In this document: positions 44,741 to 53,319 of the stretch, in pieces
How the letters are laid out: each line of letters starts with the position of its first letter
Numbering within the stretch: the first letter of the stretch is position 1
NCBI RefSeq assembly: GCF_037892605.1
Contig: NZ_JBBKTU010000001.1
Location: 434,001 to 498,000 of the forward strand
Reading direction: 5' to 3'
Length of the DNA stretch: 64,000 nucleotides
Source of the DNA: Lacibacter sp. H407
Lineage (GTDB): Bacteria > Bacteroidota > Bacteroidia > Chitinophagales > Chitinophagaceae
Position numbers and translations under genes: made by a program
Notes under the pieces: generated by a model
Told to the model about the DNA's origin: nothing
The model's input: only the letters and a program-made list of their open reading frames with translations
Database searches by the model: none

Positions 44741-45856
44741 GTGCTCGAAAGCTGCAAAGTAAATAAAGTTTGTTTGATAACCGGCTTCTGCCGATGGTTT
44801 CCTGTTATCTGTCTGATAATTTGCATAAGCGCCTGCAAACAAACGCCGCAGGTAATAGTTGACCGTGGATTTTATTATTGGAAAAGCACACTTCAATTAT
44901 CAACAAACGAAATAACAGCTTTGCAACAGTTAGAAGTAAAGAAATTGTATGTGAAGTTTTTTGATGTAGAATGGAACGGAGAACAATCATCTGCACAACC
45001 GGTGGCAAAGCTATCGATCGATTCAGCTTCACTTCAACATCTAAAGAAGCAACAGGTTCAAATAATCCCTGTTGTTTTTATCACCAATGAAGCATTAACG
45101 AAACTTGATACAATTGCCGGCAAGGAATTGGCAAAAAAAATCATGAAACTTCTTTCTGAAATGTTGCAGAAGAACCAATTGAATCAGGTTCCTGAATTTC
45201 AATTGGATTGCGATTGGACTGTTTCCACAAAAGACACCTACTTCAGTTTGGTGAATACCGTGAAGCATTTGTTACGTGCAGATAAAAAAACATTTGCTGA
45301 TACTGCGATACTTTCTGCAACAATTCGTTTGCATCAGGTGAAGTACAGCAGCAAGTCGGGTATTCCGCCCGTTGACCGGGGTTTGCTGATGTGTTACAAT
45401 ATGGGCAATTTAAAAAATCCGGCAACCAACAATTCTATCCTTGAAACGGATGAACTAAAAAAATACCTTGGCGGCTTGCAACACTATCCGTTGCCATTGG
45501 ACTATGCGTTGCCTGTTTTCAATTGGTATATATTGTATCGAAACGGTCAATACAAAGGCATCGTTTATCAGATTCCAAAAGAAGAATTAAACGGGAATAT
45601 TGGTGAATGGAAACAAAACCGTTTTACATTTCAAAAAGATGCTGTACTCAATGGAATAAATTTTCAACCGCAGGATCAATTGCGACTTGAAGAAAATACA
45701 GCCGACGAATTGTTGCAAGCAGCCGATTATATTATTCGTCAATCCGCAGCACAAAATCAGCATTTCACCGTTTCATTTTATCATCTCGATCAATTACTTT
45801 TAACGAAACACCCCATCCATGAACTGGAAACAATTTATCGTAAGTTTTATCAGTAG
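44741..45856 (+). CDS. Lipoprotein of unknown function with TIM-barrel-like motifs (perhaps DUF3142)
   Basis: Up to 371 residues from GTG 44741; a TTG at 44774 would give a more compact signal. The hydrophobic stretch WFPVICLIICISAC ends in a lipobox Cys. The mature part has conserved-looking blocks VDRGFYYWK, YVKFFDVEW, FQLDCDWTVSTKDTYF, SATIRLHQVKY and PPVDRGLLMCYNMGNL, then PLDYALPVFNW. Acidic residues at the ends of hydrophobic strands (FDVEW, QLDCDW) suggest a glycosidase-like TIM barrel; I half-recall DUF3142 with similar blocks. It overlaps the next gene by 38 bp, a strong hint of joint function. Confidence 0.7.
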   Translation: MLESCKVNKVCLITGFCRWFPVICLIICISACKQTPQVIVDRGFYYWKSTLQLSTNEITALQQLEVKKLYVKFFDVEWNGEQSSAQPVAKLSIDSASLQHLKKQQVQIIPVVFITNEALTKLDTIAGKELAKKIMKLLSEMLQKNQLNQVPEFQLDCDWTVSTKDTYFSLVNTVKHLLRADKKTFADTAILSATIRLHQVKYSSKSGIPPVDRGLLMCYNMGNLKNPATNNSILETDELKKYLGGLQHYPLPLDYALPVFNWYILYRNGQYKGIVYQIPKEELNGNIGEWKQNRFTFQKDAVLNGINFQPQDQLRLEENTADELLQAADYIIRQSAAQNQHFTVSFYHLDQLLLTKHPIHELETIYRKFYQ

Positions 45857-48251
45857 TTGTTTGCTCTGCTTTCCGCAAAACAGTATTGGTTGCGGACCAG
45901 ATGCAGATCCGTATGACTATTATACGTCCTTCTTTTCACAACACTTGCAGGACGACAACAGTTATCGACCATTTTATTATACCGGCTATCGGTTTTTATT
46001 TGATGAAGAGGAACCGGTAAGCACCAAGGAATCAACCAGTGCAGAATGGATCAACTATGCATCAAACAAAGCAACGAAAAAAGATGTACAGGATTTTGTA
46101 TTGAAATACAATTATAAACAACTCAGTAATCTGTATTATCATATTGAAAAAAAACAACCGCTCCTGGTTCCTGATTCAGTAAAACAAAACAGTCTTACGA
46201 AATGGTTTTTGCAAAGTAAAGATCTGGAAGCGTTGGGCTACCTCATGTTTGCCAAACAGGCGGAGCCATTTGTTATTGGCGATGAAGATTTTTGGGAAGA
46301 GCGAAACCGTGATGATGCAAAAATGAAACGGCTGATCAAAAACGGTATTCAACTCTGGACGGTAGCTAAAAATGAATTTATAAAACTCCGCTATGGTTAT
46401 CAAGTAACACGATTGGCACATTACAGTGAGCAATACAAAGAATGTATCAGCTACTATGATACATACATCAAACCAAATCAAACAAACAGTGTATTGCAGG
46501 AATTATCACTTGCATTAAAAGCGGGCGCTATGTACAAATTGGGCAGCAACGAAGAAGCGGCCTATCACTTTACGCAGCTTTGTGCAACCAATGCAATCAA
46601 ACGAAAAAGTAATTTTCTGAGCTTTACATTCAGCACAAGAGATGAAGAAGGAACAAAAAAAGTAACAAAAGAAGCTGTGTTGAAATTCTGCAAAACCGAT
46701 CGGGAAAAAGCAAATGTTACGGCTGTGTATGCATTCAACAGTTTAGTCAATAACCTGCCGGAGTTGAAAGAAATTTATCAACTGGATCCAACTTCCCCAT
46801 TATTGGAATTATTAAGCATTCGTGAGATCAACAAACTGGAAGAAAAATACCTGCATCCTTCTATTGAACAACTGAAAGGAAAAAAACTGATCTATTCCTG
46901 GAGTTTATTCAGCTGGGATTACGATAACGCTAACTACGATAGTTTGTACAATGAAAGTAAAAAGCAAACCAAAGAGATGATCAACTTCTGTCATCAAGTG
47001 GCGCAAGACAAACGGATTGCCAATCGTGGATTATTTGAAGTAGCTGCTGCTTATGCAGCCTACATGAGCAAAGACTTGAAAAAGGCAAGAGAGTATTTGC
47101 GGATAGCGAAGGACATGCCTCTTTCTGCCGCTGTAAAAGATCAATGGATGCTGACAAGTTTATTGGTAAGCATCAATGAAAAAGGAAAACTCGATCCTTC
47201 GTTTGAAGAGGAAATACTGCCTGCTGTTCAATGGCTCGAAAGCAAAGCAAAAAAAGACGAAGAATGGCGTAAGTTTTACCGGAATCTTTTTACAGAAATA
47301 TTAGCTGTGCAGTACAGTAAACAAAAAGATGCTTCGAAAACGGCACTGGTATTAGGTTGTGCAGACAGGATCATGATAATGCCCAACGAAGGAGAAGACA
47401 TGTATAGCTATTGGAGCGGGAACGCTATTGCGTTTCTACGTACACAGATGAACAGTAACGAAGTGGAAGCGCTGCACACATTGATGCAGGCAAACACAAA
47501 ATCAAAATGGGAACAGTACCTCGTAAATCATAATCAATTTTCAAAAGACGATGTATGTGATATAGCTGGCACTACTTACCTGCGTGAACAGGATTGGGAC
47601 AATGCAGAAAGATGGTTCAAACAAGTGCCTGCTGCATATTATAAAAAAGAACCGTACAGCACTTACCTGGCTGCAAATCCATTTGCCGATCTGCTGTATG
47701 ATACACATGCTCCAACCAAACAGGATAATGTACAGTATACCAAGTTGCAATATGTTCAAAAAATGAAACAGCTTGCCCTGCAAACAACGAAAGGAACGGC
47801 TGAAGAAAAAGCAAACGCATACTTTCAAATGGCCAATGGTATTTATCAATCCAGTTATTGGGGTAACAGCTGGATGTTACAGGAATATGGCTGGAGCAGT
47901 GGTGATGGATTAAAAAGCAATACAACAAAAGATGATTGGCAATGGGAGTATTATGGAGTGTATGCTGCCGAACAACTTTATCTCAAAGCAAGAGAGTTAA
48001 CAGCTAATCAGAATTTGAAAGCACATTATACATTTATGGCAGCGAAGTGTGCACAAAAGCAACATGCAATTCCGGTTTATGAATCATTTGCTGATTACGA
48101 TCAATATGAAAAAGCAAATGAGCAGTACGCAAAAGATTTCCGGAAGAATAAATACTTCGAAGACTTTGTAAAAAACTACCGGCAAACAAAAACATTTACC
48201 GAAGTATTTAACAGCTGTGTGTATTTGAAAGATTATGTGAACGGGAAGTAA
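45819..48251 (+). CDS. Large exported protein of unknown function with TPR-like helices
   Basis: This 810-residue protein has a signal peptide (about 1-23); the mature end begins near IGCGPDADPYDYYTSFF, so it may be lipid-modified at Cys25 although the lipobox is poor. The remainder is helical, with TPR-like pairs (YKECISYYDTYIKP, AAYHFTQLCATNA, DWDNAERWFKQVPAAYY, then LYLKARELTANQNLKAHYTFMAAKCAQK) and many Trp/Tyr. It is expressed with the overlapping lipoprotein gene and ends at a strong terminator. I recall Bacteroidota proteins opening with CGPxxxPYDYY but no function. Confidence 0.72.
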   Translation: MNWKQFIVSFISSCLLCFPQNSIGCGPDADPYDYYTSFFSQHLQDDNSYRPFYYTGYRFLFDEEEPVSTKESTSAEWINYASNKATKKDVQDFVLKYNYKQLSNLYYHIEKKQPLLVPDSVKQNSLTKWFLQSKDLEALGYLMFAKQAEPFVIGDEDFWEERNRDDAKMKRLIKNGIQLWTVAKNEFIKLRYGYQVTRLAHYSEQYKECISYYDTYIKPNQTNSVLQELSLALKAGAMYKLGSNEEAAYHFTQLCATNAIKRKSNFLSFTFSTRDEEGTKKVTKEAVLKFCKTDREKANVTAVYAFNSLVNNLPELKEIYQLDPTSPLLELLSIREINKLEEKYLHPSIEQLKGKKLIYSWSLFSWDYDNANYDSLYNESKKQTKEMINFCHQVAQDKRIANRGLFEVAAAYAAYMSKDLKKAREYLRIAKDMPLSAAVKDQWMLTSLLVSINEKGKLDPSFEEEILPAVQWLESKAKKDEEWRKFYRNLFTEILAVQYSKQKDASKTALVLGCADRIMIMPNEGEDMYSYWSGNAIAFLRTQMNSNEVEALHTLMQANTKSKWEQYLVNHNQFSKDDVCDIAGTTYLREQDWDNAERWFKQVPAAYYKKEPYSTYLAANPFADLLYDTHAPTKQDNVQYTKLQYVQKMKQLALQTTKGTAEEKANAYFQMANGIYQSSYWGNSWMLQEYGWSSGDGLKSNTTKDDWQWEYYGVYAAEQLYLKARELTANQNLKAHYTFMAAKCAQKQHAIPVYESFADYDQYEKANEQYAKDFRKNKYFEDFVKNYRQTKTFTEVFNSCVYLKDYVNGK

Positions 48252-48266
48252 ATACGGTACTTACAA

Positions 48267-48300
48267 AAACCTCCCGGCGTGTTACCGGGAGGTTTTTTAT
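48267..48300. terminator. Shared bidirectional terminator
   Basis: An 11-bp stem (AAACCTCCCGG / CCGGGAGGTTT) with a 7-base loop has T runs on both strands. It serves the 810-residue protein gene on the plus strand, and directly follows the stop of the small lipoprotein gene on the minus strand. Confidence 0.92.
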
Positions 48301-48426
48301 TTATCTGACACGTATACATTTACGATATGATCCATGAGCAGCTTCATAGGGTGACAGGGATCTAGTACAGGAACTCAGATAAAAGATGCTTACAAGTAAT
48401 AATGAGTAAGCGATTGTTTTCTTCAT
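48301..48426 (-). CDS. Small 41-residue lipoprotein
   Basis: ATG at 48426 to TAA at 48303-48301 encodes 41 residues. The N-terminus is MKKTIAYSLLLVSIFYLSSC, a complete lipoprotein signal with lipobox LSSC at residues 17-20. The mature peptide has only 22 residues, with two Arg/Lys-rich patches and one more Cys (SYRKCIRVR). It is flanked by a terminator that begins at its stop codon and by an AT-rich upstream region with a possible TTGG-N20-TATTTTTA promoter. Small lipoproteins of this kind are known in Bacteroidota, but their roles are not. Confidence 0.75.
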   Translation of the reverse strand: MKKTIAYSLLLVSIFYLSSCTRSLSPYEAAHGSYRKCIRVR

Positions 48427-48604
48427 GGGGTACGGATTTAATAGGGTTTAAAAATAGGTTTTCATTATTTATTTAACCAACCTTTATATTTTATAATTAA
48501 AAAAATAAGTGTTTCCTCTTGGAAAAATTGAGAAAATCGAAAAACTACTTTGTAGTACTACTATTTTATTTTCAGCATATACGCTGGCAACTGCATCAAA
48601 AAAG

Positions 48605-48631
48605 AAAACGCTCCGGAGAACCGGAGCGTTT
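48605..48631 (-). terminator. Intrinsic terminator after the ribonucleotide reductase gene
   Basis: A perfect 11-bp stem (AAACGCTCCGG / CCGGAGCGTTT) with a 4-base loop is followed on the minus strand by TCTTTTTTG. It begins 42 bp past the nrdJ stop. Confidence 0.92.
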
Positions 48632-48672
48632 GTTATAGGAACCTCTGTTGAGATTAATTGTTGATGCAGAAT

Positions 48673-51600
48673 TTAACTGCAACCCATACTGTTACCACAA
48701 TTCAAACATTTGTAACATGTACCGCTTCTGATGGTGATATGTCCGCACGTGTTACAAGTAGGTGCATCACTCTGCATACTTTTTGCTGCGGCATTCACTG
48801 CATCCAGACTGTTATCCATCTTCACAGTGTTGATGACACGTTGTGCTTTTTGTGTTTGCACCGGTGTGCTCACTACACCTACCACACGTACATCACTTAA
48901 CTCAGGAGTTTTTTTTTCGTACTCCAGTCCGGTAGGAATATCATCCCAATCATCAGTGCCGGTATTGTCTACTTCCGGTTTGTCTAATACATGAACCAGA
49001 TCAGTACGTCCTAAGTATTCGTATGCAAGGCAACGGAACACAAAGTCAACGATCGAAGTGGTTGATTTAATATTCGGATGATCCACCATACCACTTGGTT
49101 CAAACTTGGTGAATACAAATTTCTCTACAAACTCTTCTAACGGAACACCGTATTGCAAGCCTACAGAAATTGAGATCGCAAAGCTGTTCATTAAACTGCG
49201 AAGCGTACTACCTTCTTTAGCCAGGTCAACAAAAATTTCTCCTAATGTACCATCACCATATTCACCGGTGCGGAGGAAGATCGCCTGTCCGTTGATCTTT
49301 GCTTTTTGTGTAAAGCCTCTGCGTTTGGCTGGTAGTTTTCTACGTTCTACAATTCGTGCAAGATCACGCTTCAATTTTGTATCAGGCGATGACTGCACAC
49401 GCTTGTTCAACTCTTCCAGTAATTCTTCAACGGTGAGTTTCGCCATATCTACCATCGGGCTTTCGGTAGATGCTTCTTCTTCTGTTGATTGAGCCGAAGC
49501 TAAATCAGCATTACCCTTTTTACGCTTATCACCTTTTGTGCTCAATGGCTGGCTCAGTTTAGAACCATCACGATACAATGCACATGCTTTCAATCCAAGC
49601 TTCCAGCTTTCGTAATACGCTTCTGCAATTTCTTCAACAGATGCTTCATTTGGGAGGTTGATGGTTTTTGAAATGGCACCACTCAGGAATGGTTGTGCAG
49701 CACCCATCATACGAATATGACCGCTGTGATGAATGTAACGTTCGCCTTTTTTACCGCATTTGTTTGCACAATCAAAAACCGGATAATGTTCCAGCTTCAG
49801 GTATGGAGCACCTTCCACCGTCATTGTACCACAGATATAATCATTTGCTTCAGCGATCTGCTCTTCAGAAAAACCTAAAGCTTCCAATAAGCTCCATTCA
49901 AAATCATTGTACTGCTCTGGTGTAAATCCAAGACGTTGTAAACACTCTTCGCCCAACGCATATTTATTAAATACAAATCCAATTTCAAATGCGCTGGCCA
50001 ATGTGCCTTCAATTTTCTTGATCTCATCTGCAATAAATCCACGATCACTTAACGATTGCGGGTTTACATGTGGAGCACCGTTCAACGAAGCAGCACCTAC
50101 TGCATATTTTACAATTGCTTCACTTTCTCTTTCATTGTAGCCTAATTTTTTAAGCGCTGCCGGTACTGATTGGTTGATGATCTTGAAATAACCACCACCG
50201 CTCAATTTTTTAAACTTCACCAACGCAAAGTCTGGTTCAACGCCAGTTGTATCGCAATCCATTACCAAACCAATTGTTCCTGTTGGAGCAATTACGGTTG
50301 TTTGTGCATTACGGTAACCATATTTTTCACCCAACTCTACAGCATCATCCCAACTCTTGCAGGCACTGGTCAATAAATAATCAGGACAGTGTTGTGCTTT
50401 GATCCCCTGTGGTTTAATACTCAATCCAACATACGCATCTTCTGCATCGTAAGCAGCAGCACGGTGGTTACGCATTACACGCAACATATCTTCCGCATTT
50501 TCTTCGTAGCGTGGAAACGCACCCAGGAACGACGCCATCTCTGCAGATGTTTTGTAAGAGATACCCGTCATTACAGCGGTCAATGCACCGGCAATACCAC
50601 GTGCCTGTTCGCTATCGTAAGGAATACCCATTACCATCAACATTGAACCAAGGTTGGCATATCCCAAACCTAATGTTCTGTAATCGTAAGAAAGTTGCGC
50701 TACTTCCTTTGATGGGAACTGAGCCATCAACACAGAAATTTCCAATACTGCAGTCCACAAACGACATACATATTCAAAACCCTGTACATCGAACACTTGT
50801 GTTTCTTCGTCAAACAAACGACGAAGGTTTACAGATGCAAGATTACAAGCAGTGTTATCGAGGAACATATACTCACTGCAAGGATTTGATGCATTGATGC
50901 GTCCGCCTTTTGGTGAAGTATGCCATTCGTTAATAGTCGTATCATATTGAGTACCGGGATCAGCACAACGCCATGCAGCGTAAGCAATCTGGTTCCACAC
51001 TTCCTGTGAAGGAATTTTTTTCATGGTGCGGCCATCGGATCTTGCTTTCAGTTCCCAGTCTTCGCCTTTTTCTAACTTCTCAAAAAACTCATTCGGGATA
51101 CGAACAGAGTTGTTGGAATTTTGTCCGCTTACTGTACGGTATGCTTCACCTTCATAATCAGATGCATAACCTGCATTGATCAACGCACCTACTTTTTTCT
51201 CTTCTTCAACTTTCCAGTTGATGAAGTCTAATATTTCAGGATGATCTAAATCCAAACAAACCATCTTAGCAGCACGACGTGTTGTACCACCGCTTTTGAT
51301 TGCACCTGCAGCACGGTCGCCGATTTTCAGGAAGCTCATCAAACCACTGGACGTACCACCACCGCTCAACTTTTCACCTTCACCACGAATGGTAGAGAAG
51401 TTTGTACCTACACCAGAACCATATTTAAAGATCCTTGCTTCACGTACCCACAGATCCATGATACCTCCATCGTTCACCAGGTCATCACTTACACTAAGAA
51501 TAAAACAGGCATGTGGTTGCGGACGCTCGTATGCTGAAGTCGATTTCTTTAACTCCCCATCAGTTGGATCTACATAATAATGGCCTTGTGGCTTTCCGGT

Positions 51601-52047
51601 GATGCCATAACTTTCATACAGACCTGTGTTGAACCATTGCGGACTGTTAGGCACGCACACCTGGTTCAAAATGCTATATACTAACTCATCATAAAAAACT
51701 TCTGCATCTTTTGCGCTGGCGAAATAACCATAACGCTCACCCCATACTTTCCAGCAGTTGGCCATACGATGTGCAACCTGCTTCGATGAAGTTTCTCTGC
51801 CTAATGAACCATCCGGTTGTGGAACACCCGCCTTACGGAAATATTTTTGCGCCAAGATATCTGTTGCAATCTGACTCCATCCCTTCGGCACCTCTACATT
51901 ATTCATCTCAAATACTATCTCGCCCGATGGGTTGCGGATTACAGAGGTGCGGTAATCGTACTCAAACAGGTCGAAGGGAGTTACACCCTCTTTTGTGAAC
52001 CGGCGGCTGAACTGCAGCCCCTGATCTTGTTTCTTTTTGCTGGCCAT
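48673..52047 (-). CDS. nrdJ: Adenosylcobalamin-dependent ribonucleotide reductase (class II)
   Basis: This 1124-residue enzyme reduces ribonucleotides to deoxyribonucleotides with adenosylcobalamin as radical source. Visible landmarks are the substrate-binding NPCSEYMFLDNTACNLASVN segment, a following acidic/Cys barrel region, and AQTTVIAPTGTIGLVMDCDTTGVEPDF, typical of class II. A linker with many Glu/Ser precedes a C-terminal TSCPD-like domain and a zinc ribbon (CNTCGH, CYKCLNCGNSMGC). No other reductase gene is in this window. The leader has an inverted repeat but no B12-box, so a cobalamin riboswitch is not supported. The gene is divergent from GGGP synthase. Confidence 0.94.
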   Translation of the reverse strand: MASKKKQDQGLQFSRRFTKEGVTPFDLFEYDYRTSVIRNPSGEIVFEMNNVEVPKGWSQIATDILAQKYFRKAGVPQPDGSLGRETSSKQVAHRMANCWKVWGERYGYFASAKDAEVFYDELVYSILNQVCVPNSPQWFNTGLYESYGITGKPQGHYYVDPTDGELKKSTSAYERPQPHACFILSVSDDLVNDGGIMDLWVREARIFKYGSGVGTNFSTIRGEGEKLSGGGTSSGLMSFLKIGDRAAGAIKSGGTTRRAAKMVCLDLDHPEILDFINWKVEEEKKVGALINAGYASDYEGEAYRTVSGQNSNNSVRIPNEFFEKLEKGEDWELKARSDGRTMKKIPSQEVWNQIAYAAWRCADPGTQYDTTINEWHTSPKGGRINASNPCSEYMFLDNTACNLASVNLRRLFDEETQVFDVQGFEYVCRLWTAVLEISVLMAQFPSKEVAQLSYDYRTLGLGYANLGSMLMVMGIPYDSEQARGIAGALTAVMTGISYKTSAEMASFLGAFPRYEENAEDMLRVMRNHRAAAYDAEDAYVGLSIKPQGIKAQHCPDYLLTSACKSWDDAVELGEKYGYRNAQTTVIAPTGTIGLVMDCDTTGVEPDFALVKFKKLSGGGYFKIINQSVPAALKKLGYNERESEAIVKYAVGAASLNGAPHVNPQSLSDRGFIADEIKKIEGTLASAFEIGFVFNKYALGEECLQRLGFTPEQYNDFEWSLLEALGFSEEQIAEANDYICGTMTVEGAPYLKLEHYPVFDCANKCGKKGERYIHHSGHIRMMGAAQPFLSGAISKTINLPNEASVEEIAEAYYESWKLGLKACALYRDGSKLSQPLSTKGDKRKKGNADLASAQSTEEEASTESPMVDMAKLTVEELLEELNKRVQSSPDTKLKRDLARIVERRKLPAKRRGFTQKAKINGQAIFLRTGEYGDGTLGEIFVDLAKEGSTLRSLMNSFAISISVGLQYGVPLEEFVEKFVFTKFEPSGMVDHPNIKSTTSIVDFVFRCLAYEYLGRTDLVHVLDKPEVDNTGTDDWDDIPTGLEYEKKTPELSDVRVVGVVSTPVQTQKAQRVINTVKMDNSLDAVNAAAKSMQSDAPTCNTCGHITIRSGTCYKCLNCGNSMGCS

Positions 52048-52463
52048 AATAATGTGTAAGTTTAGATGGTTAGTAAGTCCAAGAAATCGTTAAACGAAAG
52101 AATACGAAAATATTTTTTCCAAGCTAAAGTCCAAAGTCATAGTTATAAACAGGTTGTGGAAATCACGTGGAAACGCAATACAGCTATGCTTTTCCATGTG
52201 GATATCGAGTTTTCAACCCTCCGGATTTCAAAATGAGTATAAAAAACCTTGGCGATATGAAAAGAATTCCCTTAGCCTTGCCTGCATTGAATTTGAAGGC
52301 GTAAGCAGCCGGAAATTTAACTAACGTAGCTACCTAAACGCAGTATTTGAGCAGCCCTGAAAACTGTCCGTTTTGACCGGTTTTGGGTTCCGTGAGATAA
52401 AAACAGTCCAATCTCGAAAAGCTGGACATTTTTTTGCATTTTTGCAGGAATAGTATTCGCTGA
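52048..52463. other. Divergent intergenic region between nrdJ and GGGP synthase, 416 bp
   Basis: Main feature: an imperfect hairpin at 52164-52200 (CACGTGGAAA pairing with TTTCCATGTG, with one G-T pair, and a second inner helix). Three similarly oriented TGTGGANAN-type words (52155-52163, 52166-52174, 52197-52205) and one inverted copy resemble DnaA boxes; the last, TGTGGATAT, differs from the consensus TGTGGATAA at one position. A 23-codon open frame at 52233-52304 is not convincing. Near 52436-52444 CATTTTTGC resembles a -7 element for GGGP synthase. Confidence 0.55.
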
Positions 52464-53219
52464 ATGAAGCAAGACATCTATACACAATTACGGGAGAGAA
52501 AACTGAGAGGACAAAAATCATTCGCTGTTTTGATCGATCCCGATAAAGTAAATCCGTCGGCTGTTGAACAACTGGTGCGCCTGTCTGTGGACGCCAAAGT
52601 GGATTATTTTTTAGTAGGAGGCAGCCTGGTTATTTCCAATCAATTGGATGAAGTAGTGCAGCAGATCAAAGCTTCCTGCGATATTCCGGTAATCCTGTTT
52701 CCCGGAAGCCCCTCACAAATCAGCAATTATGCAGATGCGCTGTTATACCTGTCGCTCATTTCCGGGCGTAACCCTGAATTACTGATTGGTCAGCATGTGA
52801 TCTCCGCTCCTTTTGTAAAACAAAGTGGGCTGGAAATTATTTCAACCGGTTACATGGTAGTTGATGGTGGTGCACCAACAACGGTATCGTATATCAGCAA
52901 TGCTACGCCTCTTCCTTCCGATAAAAATGAAATTGCCATGTGTACGGCTATGGCCGGCGAAATGCTGGGCATGAAGGTGATTTACATGGATGCCGGCAGC
53001 GGTGCCAAACGTGCTATCAGTGAAAACATGATACAGGCAGTAGCACAACAAATAGAGGTGCCGCTTATTATTGGTGGCGGTATTACTGACCCCGAAAAAG
53101 CATACCGCAACTGTAAAGCAGGTGCTGATGTGATCGTGATTGGCAATGCTATAGAGAAAAACGCCACACTTATCAGAGAAATGGCCGCAGCTATACATAG
53201 TGTGCCTGTAAAAGCATAA
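52464..53219 (+). CDS. Geranylgeranylglyceryl phosphate synthase family protein (GGGPS/PcrB)
   Basis: This 251-residue TIM-barrel prenyltransferase transfers a prenyl group from a polyprenyl diphosphate to sn-glycerol-1-phosphate. Motifs are FAVLIDPDKV, DYFLVGGSL, ILFPGSPSQIS, the STGYMVVDGG segment, MDAGSGAKRA, and IIGGGITDPEKA (phosphate binding). The bacterial members make ether-linked or related prenyl-glycerol products; group II Bacteroidota members are known to have this activity. The substrate length is not readable from sequence. The start ATG is preceded by a possible promoter near 52436. Confidence 0.92.
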   Translation: MKQDIYTQLRERKLRGQKSFAVLIDPDKVNPSAVEQLVRLSVDAKVDYFLVGGSLVISNQLDEVVQQIKASCDIPVILFPGSPSQISNYADALLYLSLISGRNPELLIGQHVISAPFVKQSGLEIISTGYMVVDGGAPTTVSYISNATPLPSDKNEIAMCTAMAGEMLGMKVIYMDAGSGAKRAISENMIQAVAQQIEVPLIIGGGITDPEKAYRNCKAGADVIVIGNAIEKNATLIREMAAAIHSVPVKA

Positions 53220-53319
53220 GTTTACTTCCTACGTATTATTTTTACCGGGTATTCAATTCACTGTTTAACCCAAATGCATTTGATCAGGCATTTGATTTTA
53301 TCAGGACCCTAAACCCGGT

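Noticed and set aside
52233-52304. 23-residue open frame (MSIKNLGDMKRI...) between nrdJ and GGGP synthase
   Set aside because: Too short to stand out from chance, no promoter or signal, and no recognised peptide family.
52048-52463. Cobalamin riboswitch upstream of the B12-dependent reductase
   Set aside because: On the nrdJ strand I find no B12-box (GCCACTG) nor the conserved GGGAA...GGTG core; a GGGAATTC word alone is not enough.
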